Of a stretch of DNA of 64,000 nt, positions 8,971 to 17,346 are shown in pieces (position 1 is the first letter of the stretch; each line of letters opens with the position of its first letter). The position numbers and the translations under genes are program-made. The DNA is taken from contig NZ_CP025198.1 of assembly GCF_003325455.1 (NCBI RefSeq), positions 620,001-684,000 of the forward strand. The letters are read 5' to 3'. The notes beneath the pieces are model-generated. The model did no database searches and was not told the origin of the DNA. It worked only from the letters and a program-made list of their open reading frames with translations. The stretch comes from Acidipropionibacterium virtanenii (GTDB lineage Bacteria; Actinomycetota; Actinomycetes; Propionibacteriales; Propionibacteriaceae).

Positions 8971-10308
8971 TCCCGCTCAACGGCCCTTCTCAGCGGCAGG
9001 TTCAGGGGTTCAGTGCAACACCCGGGAGTGAGAGGTGTTGTGATGAGTCGTTGGCCACAGTTGGGTGAGTGGGTGCGGTTGCAGGTCCTGGACCTGGTGG
9101 GCCAGGGCATGTCGGCAATCGCCGCCTGTCGGCGTGCCGGGGTGTCCCAGGATCTGGGCGGTCGATGGATCCGTGAGGCCGGTATCAGTCTGGCTCGGGG
9201 CCACAATGGCGGGATGACAGGTGCCTATGTCGCCCAGGCTGTCGAGTTCCCCCAGGTCCGTCCCTCTCATGGGGCCCGGCTGGACCTGGCCGACCGGACC
9301 CTGATCCATGTCTACTGGTCCCAGGGACGGTCAATGCGCCAGATCGCCGCCGAGCTCGGGGTCGCGCCCTCCACGATCTGTCGGGAGATCGCCCGGGGAT
9401 CGACGGCGGTGGGTTACCGGGCCCCGACCGCCCAGGAGCGGGCCGACCGGATGCGGGCCCGGCCCAAGCCCCGGAAACTGGATGCCGATCCGCTGCTGCG
9501 CGCCCGGGTCATCGAGGGCCTGAACGCCGGCTGGTCACCCGAGCAGGTCTCCGGACGCCTGGAACGCTGGTGGGGTAAAGAGGCTGCGGTGAGCCACGAG
9601 ACGATCTATCAGGCCCTCTACGTCCAGGGCGCCGGGTCACTGCGTCACGAACTGGAGGTGGCCTCCGCCCTGCGCAGTGGGCGGAAGGGCCGTAAACCCC
9701 GTTCCAAGCTGCCCGCCCGCGGCAACCGGCCCTGGGTCACCGGCCACGAGATCACCACCCGTCCCCCACAAGCCGATGACCGGGCGGTGCCCGGCCACTG
9801 GGAGGGGGACCTGATCATCGGGGCCGGCGGGGCCAACGCGGTCATCACCCTGGTCGAACGCCGGTCCAGGACCCTGTTGATGTCCCGGCTGCCGACAGAC
9901 CACGACTCGGCGACCGTCGCCGAGGCGCTGGCCGGCCTGATCGCCGGGCTGCCCGACCAGGTCCAGATCACGACACTGACCTGGGACCAGGGCACCGAGA
10001 TGGCCCAGAGTCCCGGGTTCGCCATGGCCAGCCATATCGACGTGTTCTTCTGCGATCCGCACTCGCCCTGGCAGCGACCCACCAATGAGAACACCAACGG
10101 TCTGATCCGTCAGTACTTCCCCAAGGGCACCGACTTCTCCCAGATCACCGACGAGCAGATCGCCCAGGTCCAGGACCTCCTCAACGACCGACCCCGCAAA
10201 GTCCTGGGATACGCCACTCCCCGCGAGATACTCTTCGAACAGTTCACTGTTGCACTCACCGATTGAATCCGCCAGCCCGATCGGGACGAGAACCCCGGTT
10301 GAGCGGGA
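8971..10308. mobile_element. IS30-family insertion sequence, complete
   Basis: The element is about 1.34 kb. The left end reads TCCCGCTCAACGGCCCTTCTC; the reverse complement of the right end reads TCCCGCTCAACCGGGGTTCTC. These are imperfect terminal inverted repeats with identical first 11 bases. The sequence GTGCAACA recurs subterminally at both ends in inverted orientation. An AA dinucleotide flanks each side (8969-8970 and 10309-10310) and could be a short target duplication, as IS30 elements make 2-4 bp. It carries one intact transposase and no passenger gene. Exact ends are by eye. Confidence 0.75.
9043..10266 (+). CDS. IS30-family transposase
   Basis: This 407-residue DDE transposase has an N-terminal pair of helix-turn-helix segments (AIAACRRAGVSQDLGGRWI and MRQIAAELGVAPSTICREI) that would bind the terminal repeats. 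The RNase H-like integrase core follows, with first catalytic D in GHWEGDLIIG, second in TWDQGTEM and E in PTNENTNGL, the last being the typical IS30 motif followed by RQYFPKGTDF. The start is the ATG at 9043; the longer open frame upstream belongs to the exonuclease shadow. A GTG three bases earlier is an alternative. The gene is intact, so the element may be mobile. Confidence 0.95.
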   Translation: MSRWPQLGEWVRLQVLDLVGQGMSAIAACRRAGVSQDLGGRWIREAGISLARGHNGGMTGAYVAQAVEFPQVRPSHGARLDLADRTLIHVYWSQGRSMRQIAAELGVAPSTICREIARGSTAVGYRAPTAQERADRMRARPKPRKLDADPLLRARVIEGLNAGWSPEQVSGRLERWWGKEAAVSHETIYQALYVQGAGSLRHELEVASALRSGRKGRKPRSKLPARGNRPWVTGHEITTRPPQADDRAVPGHWEGDLIIGAGGANAVITLVERRSRTLLMSRLPTDHDSATVAEALAGLIAGLPDQVQITTLTWDQGTEMAQSPGFAMASHIDVFFCDPHSPWQRPTNENTNGLIRQYFPKGTDFSQITDEQIAQVQDLLNDRPRKVLGYATPREILFEQFTVALTD

Positions 10309-10330
10309 AATCCGGGACGTGAATGCCGGT

Positions 10331-10741
10331 TCAGTCGCGCTCCATCTGCAGGATCTTTCCCGTGGCCATGTCCACCTTCACCTCGATGCGGCCTTGATCG
10401 CTGCCCTCGATCTCGACCTCCCAGGCCTCGGTGCCGCGGTAGTGGTCACGTTCGACGCTGATCACCCGGCCGCCGTATTTGTCGGTGGCGATGCGCCCGG
10501 CCTCGTCGGTGCCGATCCTCGCCGACGGAGTGCTGGTGGCGATCGTGGAACCCGACGGCTGGGCGGATGCGGAGGGCTGGGCCGTGCCGGTCGACGGCGC
10601 CGAGGATTCGGCCGGGGCCCCGGAGGCCGATGCAGACGAGGGCTGGGAGGGGGTCGACGGGGACTCTCCCTCCGACGAACATCCCGCGACTGCGAGCAGG
10701 GCTGCGATGGCCAGCGTGCAGGAGATGCGTGTCGTATTCAT
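10331..10741 (-). CDS. PepSY-domain lipoprotein
   Basis: This 136-residue secreted lipoprotein has a signal peptide ending in the lipobox LAVAGC, with the cysteine at about residue 21. A Ser/Pro/Ala-rich linker of about 50 residues follows. The C-terminal PepSY domain (residues 75-136) contains GTEAWEVEIEGSDQGRIEVK and ends DMATGKILQMERD, the usual strand-Gly-Lys-Ile ending. PepSY domains are often modulators of peptidases or signal proteins outside the membrane, but no partner gene is next to it. It lies between the IS30 right end and the divergent sirtuin gene. Confidence 0.85.
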   Translation of the reverse strand: MNTTRISCTLAIAALLAVAGCSSEGESPSTPSQPSSASASGAPAESSAPSTGTAQPSASAQPSGSTIATSTPSARIGTDEAGRIATDKYGGRVISVERDHYRGTEAWEVEIEGSDQGRIEVKVDMATGKILQMERD

Positions 10742-10818
10742 ACCCCGACCATAGGTACGGATCGCGGCGCCGGCCAGAGGTCGACGAGATGGCAGGACGG
10801 GTGTGGGAGGATCTGGCC

Positions 10819-11544
10819 ATGGATGATCTCGCGTCCGTGCTGGCCGGGGCCCGCAGGGCGGTCTTCTTCGGCGGTGCCGGGGTCTCGACCGAATCGGGAA
10901 TCCCCGATTTCCGGTCGGCGGGAGGGCTCTACACCACGGCTCACGACCTTCCCCACCCGGCCGAGTACATGCTCAGCCACGAGTGCTTCGTCGAGGAGCC
11001 GGAGACCTTCATGGACTTCTACCGGCACTATCTCGTACATCCTGATGCCCGGCCCAACCGTGCCCACCGGGGGCTGGCGGCGATGGAGGAGCAGGGCCGG
11101 CTGGCGGCCGTCGTCACGCAGAATATCGACGGCCTGCACCAGGACGCCGGCTCCTCCAGAGTGATCGAGCTGCACGGCTCGGTGCACCGCAACTACTGCC
11201 TGGGGTGTGGCCGCCATTACGGCCTGGAGGCCATCATGCGGGGCACGGGGATCACCCGCTGCCAGGCCTGCGGGCAGATGATCCGCCCCGACGTCGTGCT
11301 TTACGACGAGATTCTGGACCGGGCCGTCATCGACGACGCCCTGGCCACCATCCAGGCCGCTGACGTGCTGGTTGTCGGTGGGACCTCGCTCAATGTGTAC
11401 CCGGCCGCCGGCATGATCCGCTTCTTCAACGGCACATGCTTGGTGCTCATCAACCTTGAGGCGACGCCCTTCGACGACGAGGCTGACATCGTCATCCACG
11501 AACCGATCGGCGAGTCGCTCGGACGGGCCCTCGGCGTCGAGTAG
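10819..11544 (+). CDS. Sir2-family NAD-dependent protein deacylase
   Basis: This sirtuin of about 241 residues removes acyl groups from lysine using NAD. The NAD-binding motif GGAGVSTESGIPDFRS, the catalytic TQNIDGLHQ and HGS, and four zinc cysteines in CLGC and CQAC are all present. A typical sirtuin-core length and lack of fused domains argue for a housekeeping deacylase and against a Thoeris/DSR-type defence SIR2. The ATG at 10819 is chosen because GGGAGG lies 8 bases upstream; an in-frame ATG at 10789 would add ten residues but has a poorer ribosome site. Transcription ends at a hairpin shared with the convergent NERD-helicase gene. Confidence 0.93.
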   Translation: MDDLASVLAGARRAVFFGGAGVSTESGIPDFRSAGGLYTTAHDLPHPAEYMLSHECFVEEPETFMDFYRHYLVHPDARPNRAHRGLAAMEEQGRLAAVVTQNIDGLHQDAGSSRVIELHGSVHRNYCLGCGRHYGLEAIMRGTGITRCQACGQMIRPDVVLYDEILDRAVIDDALATIQAADVLVVGGTSLNVYPAAGMIRFFNGTCLVLINLEATPFDDEADIVIHEPIGESLGRALGVE

Positions 11545-11576
11545 CCACGGGGCCCGCGCCAGCGGACCCGGCAGAG

Positions 11577-11618
11577 ATTGTGACGTTGTGGGGCGAACTC
11601 GCCTCACACAATCACAAT
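11577..11618. terminator. Bidirectional hairpin between sirtuin and NERD-helicase genes
   Basis: ATTGTGA...TCACAAT and TTGTG...CACAA pair in an imperfect stem of roughly 18 bp around GGCGAACTCGCC. It sits between two convergent stop codons and has the position of a shared terminator, although no long T-run follows. Confidence 0.6.
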
Positions 11619-11637
11619 GATCAGGACCTGTGACGGC

Positions 11638-13290
11638 TCAGACCCCGATGCCGAGCCGCTCGGCCACCTCGGCCCCGCCCGCGGAGGCGATGAGACGCGG
11701 ATCGCCCACCACCACGAGCAGATCCGTGGCCCTCGACATGCCCACGTAGAGGCGCTCGGCCGCACGTTCGCTCACCGACGACTCGTTGACGCACAGCACC
11801 ACCACGCGCCGCTCCAGGCCCTTGAACCCCAGCACGTGGCCGTAGAAGACGTCGTCCTCGTCCAAGGTCTCCCAGTAGTCGCGCGCTCCCAGCTCGTCCT
11901 GCCGCTCCTTCTGGACGGGGTGGCGCCGCCCGGTGGTGAGCAGCGCGATGTCCCCGGCCTGCCAGCCGTCGGCGAACAGGGCCTCGACGGCGTCGTCGGC
12001 TGATCCGATGGCGTCGTCGCCGGCTGCCGGGATGAACTCGACCTCCGGCCCCTCACCGCCGCGCGCCGACAGCCCGGTGGGGGCCAGAGGCTCGAAACAG
12101 CGGGCGATCTGCCGGGTGTTGCGCAGATTGTGGTCCAGCACCAGCGGCACCAGGCGAACAGGCGGGCGGCCGTAACGGGGGAAGACGCGCTGCTGCTCGT
12201 CGGAGTAGACGTAGAGGCCGCCTGCCTCCTCGTCGCGCAGGGCCCGCAGTATCGGCGTCCACCAGTTCTCGGCGAAGTCCTGGGCCTCGTCGACGATCAC
12301 GGCGTCGAACTTCTTCCCGTCGGTCAGCCCGAGGGCCGCCTCCGCCATCTCCTCGGGAAGACGGCGCTCCCAGAAGTCGGAGTCGTCGCGTCCGGCGGCC
12401 TCGATCCCCCAGGACCGCCCGAGGTCCTCGAAGGTACCGACGAAGGCCGGCTGCTTCTTGCGCGGTCCGGTGAGCAGGCTCTTGCGCAGATGGGCGGCCA
12501 GACCGTAGGAGTAGCACAGCACGGCGATGCGTTCCGCCTTGCCATAGCGGCCGGAGGCGAGATCGCGGGCCTGGCGGACGGCCATCACGGTCTTGCCGGA
12601 TCCGGCTCCGCCGCGCACCTCGACGCGGGGGATGAGCCGGGTCACCGACAACAGCGTCGCCTGCTCCTCGGTGAGATGGTCGGAGAGTCGCCGGCGGTCT
12701 CCGGCCAGGGCGCGGACGTCTCTGTCCGGGAGGTTGCGGCCGCACAGGATCGCCTCGATGGTGGCGACGTCGTGCGCGTCGGGGATTGCGGCGTCGGCGG
12801 CGTGAAGGCTCGTGGTGTCCCAGATCCGCTCGCCGACATCGGGCAGGTCGGCGCGTCCGGAGATCTGCCAGCGTGGGCATTCGGGCAGGCTGAAGTCGGC
12901 CTTGACGTCGGTGTAGGGCAGGACGACGTGGTGGGAGAACCGCAGTCGGCGTCCAGGTCGGCGAGGGTCGGCGGACAGGTAGCGGCGCAGGGCGTGGTCG
13001 GCGAGCATCGCCTGGTTGACGGGGTCGATGGCGGCGGTGGTGCCGCCGCGGTTGATGAGCCACGACTCGCCGTCGTGCCAGACGTGTGAGCCCTTGACCT
13101 CGATGGTGACGACGCCGGAGCCCGGCATCAGCGCGATCAGATCGGCCTCGTGATCCTTGTGCTCATCGGAGATGCGCTGGTTGGTGAGCAGCACGCAGTC
13201 GTCGGGCAGCTGGCGGGCCAACCGTTGCCAGACGTCCCGCTCCGAATCGGTGACGAAGGTGGGCCGGTCCGGGACTGTGCGCGCCGTCAT
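11638..13290 (-). CDS. NERD-domain / SF1 (UvrD-like) helicase protein
   Basis: This 550-residue protein combines an N-terminal NERD nuclease-related domain (residues 10-110, with E and D in DHEADLIALMPG and EVK in VVTIEVKGS) with an SF1 helicase core. Walker A GGAGSGKT is at residues 227-234. Walker B AVIVDEAQDF, motif III-like LYVYSDEQQRVF, motif IV-like DHNLRNTRQIA and motif VI LYVGMSRATDLLVVVG all follow in order. NERD-helicases are known in DNA processing and in some phage-defence contexts. This one sits in an accessory stretch with Wadjet and the helicase-sigma gene, but it is a single gene and its exact role is unknown. The ribosome site upstream of the ATG (GGTGACCCC) is weak. Confidence 0.88.
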   Translation of the reverse strand: MTARTVPDRPTFVTDSERDVWQRLARQLPDDCVLLTNQRISDEHKDHEADLIALMPGSGVVTIEVKGSHVWHDGESWLINRGGTTAAIDPVNQAMLADHALRRYLSADPRRPGRRLRFSHHVVLPYTDVKADFSLPECPRWQISGRADLPDVGERIWDTTSLHAADAAIPDAHDVATIEAILCGRNLPDRDVRALAGDRRRLSDHLTEEQATLLSVTRLIPRVEVRGGAGSGKTVMAVRQARDLASGRYGKAERIAVLCYSYGLAAHLRKSLLTGPRKKQPAFVGTFEDLGRSWGIEAAGRDDSDFWERRLPEEMAEAALGLTDGKKFDAVIVDEAQDFAENWWTPILRALRDEEAGGLYVYSDEQQRVFPRYGRPPVRLVPLVLDHNLRNTRQIARCFEPLAPTGLSARGGEGPEVEFIPAAGDDAIGSADDAVEALFADGWQAGDIALLTTGRRHPVQKERQDELGARDYWETLDEDDVFYGHVLGFKGLERRVVVLCVNESSVSERAAERLYVGMSRATDLLVVVGDPRLIASAGGAEVAERLGIGV

Positions 13291-13488
13291 GGGGTCACCG
13301 TAGCGGGTCGATGCTGGCAGTATGAGCGGATTTCCGAGCCGGGCATGCGTCCACGGGTGGCTGGGGCACGGGTGAATAAGGCGATGACAACGCTATATGG
13401 ATGCTGAGGAAGAACTGTCAGAGGCCCTCTCTAGAGTGAGGGCCGTCGACGATGCAGGTCGACGCCGCGAGGAAGCAGGAGGACGGCG

Positions 13489-16437
13489 ATGAGACGCCCG
13501 GCATTGGGGACGATCGGGGGTCTGGGTTCGCACCCGCTCAACAAGTTGCCGTGCCGCGAGCCGATGCTGCCGTTCGAGGCGGGTGGAGTTGTTGAAACGG
13601 GTTCCGCCGAGACCGATGACGCGGTCACCGATGGCCCCGGGGCCCCAGAGGCGAGGGAAAACACCGATCCTCCCGCGCTCGAGGAACTCGAGTACGAACC
13701 CGAGACGGAACCGGACGGCGACGACCAGATGGGGTACGTCGGCGGTACCGCGTCGCGGGCCTTGCCGGTCGATGACGATGATGTTGATGATGTCGATCTT
13801 CCCGAGCTGACCGACGATCCCTGGACGATGAAGCCCGGTACGAGACTGTGGGCCTGGCAGCGCGACGCAGTCGATGCCTGGAACACCGGCGACCACGTTG
13901 GCATCGTGCAGGCCGTCACCGGAACCGGCAAGACCATGGTCGGCGTCGTGGCCATTGCACAGGCCTTGAGGACCGGCCGGAGATGCGTGGTCCTGGTGCC
14001 GAGCGATCACCTGGTCAAGCAGTGGGTCCGTGCCCTGAGGCTGCTCCTTCCGAACGCGATTCTGGCCGAGAAGGCTGAGGAGAAGCCGATCTGGGATGTC
14101 CGCGTCTCCACCGTCCAGACGGCCATGAGCCACACCTTCCTGATGCGCCGCGAGGCGGGCATGGTGGTTGCCGATGAGTGCCACCGCTACGGCGCACCGG
14201 CCTACTCGGTGGCGCTGCGGCCCGGATACGACTGGCGGCTCGGGTTGAGCGCCACGGTCGAAAGGGAGGATGACGGGGACGAGATCCTGAAGGCCTACTT
14301 CCGTCGCGTCTCCTTCGATCTCGGGTATCAGAGAGCGGTGGAGGACAACCTCATCGCCCCCTACGACATCGCCCTGGTGGGGGTTCCGCTGGAGGCCTCC
14401 GAGAACGCCGAGTACCGACGGCTCACCGATGAGATGAGTGCGAAGGCGACGCAACTCAAGGACATCGCCGGCGTCCCGTCCGAACCCGTCTCCGTGTTCA
14501 TGGCGCAGGTGAGTGAACTGGCGAGGGACCATTCCTCGATGTGGCACGGGCTGGCGAGCGCCTATCTCGCCCGATTCGCTGGGCGCAAGGACCTGCTCGC
14601 CGGTACACGGATGAAGCAGAAGGTACTGCGAATCCTGGCTCCGGTTGTCAGCAGGTCGCACGGTTCGCTGGTGTTCACCCAGACCAAGGAGTCCGCGCGG
14701 TCGGCGGCCGAACTTCTGGGGAGAGAGGGCATCTCGTCGGGGGCAGTCCATTCGGGGCAGGGCGCCGACGAGCGCGAGGAGAGCATATTCGAGTTCGCGG
14801 CGGGAGTGACGCAGGCGCTCGCCGCGCCCCGGGTGCTCGATGAGGGAGTCGACGTGCCCGGCGCCGACCTCGGAGTGGTCGTCGCATCGAACAGGTCACG
14901 ACGACAGATGATCCAGCGGATGGGCCGCGTGCTGCGCCGCAAGAACGGCGATCGCCCTGCCCGGTTCGTCGTCATGTACGCCATTGACACCGTCGAGGAT
15001 CCGCATCACTTCGGTGAGATGCCGGCCTTCTTCAAGGAGTCGTTGCCCTGGGCCAGACAGTGGGAGGAGTTCGACCTCGGCGTCGCAGGGGAGTCGGTGC
15101 GACTGCTGGAGTTCCTCGGTGTCACCCAGGAGCAGCCCGAATGGGAGTCGGAGCGGGAGGGGCTCATCGGTCGCGGTCCTGGCATCGAGGGCGGACCGGA
15201 GCCGGGCGGGCCGGTCGGGACGACGCCGGTCGAGGTCACAACGACCCGTCCCGGAACGGGCCGGAATCGTGACACGGACGATCAGTCGCCGCAGCCGGTG
15301 GGGGAGAACGACGAGCCGACTGTCACCATCGCGGCTCCGGCCACAGATGACGCCGCCGGTTGGGAGGATGCGGACTGGGATGACGACGAGGAGCTTCTGG
15401 GCGGGATCCGGATCAGCGACGACATCGTCCGCGACTATCTGCGTCAGATCGGCCGGTACCGGCTTCTCCGCGGGGGCAAGGAGGAGGCCGCCCTCGCGCG
15501 TCGGATCGAGTGTGGTGTGTACGCCTCACATCTGCTCGACATCGGAGCCTGGGATGCCGCCGCGACTCGTGCCGATTTGGAACTCCTGGCCGGTCAAGGC
15601 ACGGTTGCGTTCGAGCAGATGGTGACGGCGAATCTGCGTCTGGTGGTGTCGGTCGTGAAGAGGACGGTGGGCACCGGATTGGAATTCATCGACCGTATCC
15701 AGGAAGGGAATGTCGGTCTGATCCATGCGGTGCAGAAATTCGACTACAGCAAGGGATACAAATTCTCCACCTATGCCACCTGGTGGATCAAGCAGGCCGT
15801 GACCAGGGCGACAGCGGCTCAGGGGTCGACTATCCGCATCCCCGTGCACTTCGGCGAGCGGATCAACAAGGCCAGGAACTGGCTGAGGGATCACGATCTC
15901 GAGTGGGGGGACTGTTCAAAATCCTGCACCGATGGAATACCGGAACTCGAGATCTCCTACGACGAACTGGTGCGCATGAGCCGGATGGCGCGCCCGCTGG
16001 TGAGCATCGAGTCCCTGTACGAACTCGTATCCGATTCGGTGGAGATGACGCCGATCCACGGTGACGGCCCTGTGGTGCCGGGTCTCCATGGTGACCCGAA
16101 CACGCCTTTCGTGTGGAAGGCGATGGAGATCCTCCAGTTCGAGGATCCGCGAGAGGCGCGGATCCTCATGCTGCGGTGGGGATTCGAGACCGGGGAGCCG
16201 GAGACGCTGGATGCGATCGGAGGAGTCTTCGGGGTGACCCGTGAGCGGATCCGGCAGCTGGAGAAGCTGGGGATCGAAAGGGTTCGGGACATCGTTCGGG
16301 AGAATGCTGCAGGCCAGATACCGGAGAACCGCCCCACCTCTGCAATTCCAGTGCACGATAAGAGGCAGGGTCTCCATTCACGAATCAAGGCGCACGGTAA
16401 GAGTCAACGTCGAAAATCGGCAAAGGTGGGTTCCTGA
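13489..16437 (+). CDS. SF2 helicase fused to a complete sigma-70 factor
   Basis: This intact 982-residue ORF has two halves. Residues 1-110 are an acidic, disordered leader. Residues 115-515 are an SF2 helicase of the XPB/Res (COG1061) type: Walker A VTGTGKT (143-149), DECH box (229-232), SAT (254-256), LDEGVDVP (450-457) and QRMGRVLRR (476-484). An acidic linker (545-635) leads to a sigma-70 factor: region 1.2 DDIVRDYLRQIGRYRLL (644-660), region 2 with NLRLVVSVVK and KFSTYATWWIKQAVTRA (715-774), region 3 IRIPVHFGERI (782-792), and region 4 with GVTRERIRQLEKLGIERVR (915-933). The region 2.4 and 4.2 helices resemble those of primary or group 2 sigmas, so binding of -10/-35 DNA is plausible. 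AGGAGGA precedes the ATG. The fusion itself is directly visible. The role is unknown; ATP-driven promoter opening or stress-triggered transcription are only hypotheses. Confidence 0.93.
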   Translation: MRRPALGTIGGLGSHPLNKLPCREPMLPFEAGGVVETGSAETDDAVTDGPGAPEARENTDPPALEELEYEPETEPDGDDQMGYVGGTASRALPVDDDDVDDVDLPELTDDPWTMKPGTRLWAWQRDAVDAWNTGDHVGIVQAVTGTGKTMVGVVAIAQALRTGRRCVVLVPSDHLVKQWVRALRLLLPNAILAEKAEEKPIWDVRVSTVQTAMSHTFLMRREAGMVVADECHRYGAPAYSVALRPGYDWRLGLSATVEREDDGDEILKAYFRRVSFDLGYQRAVEDNLIAPYDIALVGVPLEASENAEYRRLTDEMSAKATQLKDIAGVPSEPVSVFMAQVSELARDHSSMWHGLASAYLARFAGRKDLLAGTRMKQKVLRILAPVVSRSHGSLVFTQTKESARSAAELLGREGISSGAVHSGQGADEREESIFEFAAGVTQALAAPRVLDEGVDVPGADLGVVVASNRSRRQMIQRMGRVLRRKNGDRPARFVVMYAIDTVEDPHHFGEMPAFFKESLPWARQWEEFDLGVAGESVRLLEFLGVTQEQPEWESEREGLIGRGPGIEGGPEPGGPVGTTPVEVTTTRPGTGRNRDTDDQSPQPVGENDEPTVTIAAPATDDAAGWEDADWDDDEELLGGIRISDDIVRDYLRQIGRYRLLRGGKEEAALARRIECGVYASHLLDIGAWDAAATRADLELLAGQGTVAFEQMVTANLRLVVSVVKRTVGTGLEFIDRIQEGNVGLIHAVQKFDYSKGYKFSTYATWWIKQAVTRATAAQGSTIRIPVHFGERINKARNWLRDHDLEWGDCSKSCTDGIPELEISYDELVRMSRMARPLVSIESLYELVSDSVEMTPIHGDGPVVPGLHGDPNTPFVWKAMEILQFEDPREARILMLRWGFETGEPETLDAIGGVFGVTRERIRQLEKLGIERVRDIVRENAAGQIPENRPTSAIPVHDKRQGLHSRIKAHGKSQRRKSAKVGS

Positions 16438-16506
16438 TTCGTCTGATGAATTCTGCCGCTGGCCAGCGTCGCCGCCCAAGCAGGCCCGTAGCTGATAGGC
16501 ACCGGA

Positions 16507-17154
16507 TCACACCCTCACCACGGCGTCCGCCCTGGATCTGGTGGAGCGGATCAGGGTGGCATTGCGCTCGTCCGGGCCACCGGCCCAGGCGACCGCGGCG
16601 TCATGGGGTTTGCCGAACTGCTCGTGGCGGGACACCAGACGCTGCATCCGCACGTCCTCGTCCACATCGATGAACCATGTCTCGGTCAGCAGTCCGGGAA
16701 GCAGATTCCACGGCTCCTCGTCAACGAGCAGGTAATTCCCCTCGACGATCACCAGCGGCACATCCCGCGGCACCGCGATCGCCCCGGCGACCCCGTTGTG
16801 GAGATCCCGCCGGTACTCCGGGGCATAGGTGATCGGCTCGGCGGCCTCGGCCAGGCGTCTCGCCAGGGCCACGAAACCCCACGCGTCGAAGGTGTCGGGG
16901 GCTCCCTTTCGGTCCGCCCTGCCCAACTCCTCCAGCCGGGTCTGCGCCAGGTGGAACCCGTCCATCGGCACAACCGCAGCCCGATCACCGAGGACGCCGC
17001 GGATCCGCGCGGACAGCGTCGACTTCCCGGCCCCCGGCTCCCCGGTGATCCCCACAAGATGCCGCGTTCCGGAAGCGGCGAGCGATACCGCTCGGGCGAT
17101 CGCCTGGTCGGTGGTCAACTTCACGAAGCTCAACTCCACGAATCCCGACTCCAC
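16507..17154 (-). CDS. P-loop nucleoside/sugar kinase (uridine kinase/FrcK-like)
   Basis: This 215-residue P-loop kinase has Walker A GITGEPGAGKST and a MDGFH motif typical of the uridine kinase/pantothenate kinase-like family. A Walker B-like IVEGNYLL precedes the lid region DVRMQRLVSRHEQFGKP. The GTG at 17154 is preferred over an upstream in-frame ATG because GAGGAGG lies a few bases before it. It is divergent from an FGGY sugar kinase with 192 bases between, so the two may serve the same carbohydrate pathway. Members of this family phosphorylate nucleosides, fructose or other small molecules; the substrate is not apparent here. Confidence 0.8.
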   Translation of the reverse strand: MESGFVELSFVKLTTDQAIARAVSLAASGTRHLVGITGEPGAGKSTLSARIRGVLGDRAAVVPMDGFHLAQTRLEELGRADRKGAPDTFDAWGFVALARRLAEAAEPITYAPEYRRDLHNGVAGAIAVPRDVPLVIVEGNYLLVDEEPWNLLPGLLTETWFIDVDEDVRMQRLVSRHEQFGKPHDAAVAWAGGPDERNATLIRSTRSRADAVVRV

Positions 17155-17346
17155 GGTGCCTCCTCGTCGATGATGCACGAGTCAGCCTTGCACACCGGCC
17201 TCTCCCGCTCGACCCCTCCGAATCCCCGATGCCCCCGAGCGCCGGGCTAGTACTGTGTCTCCAACGTGTCAGCCGACTTCCCACAGCTGCGAAGCCAAAT
17301 CCGTGATCGGGGCCCTGAACCGATCGCCCCTCGAAGGAGAGACGCC

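Noticed and set aside
10819-11544. Sir2 protein as an anti-phage effector (Thoeris or DSR type)
   Set aside because: The length and zinc cysteines are those of a housekeeping deacylase, with no SLOG, TIR or other defence partner next to it.
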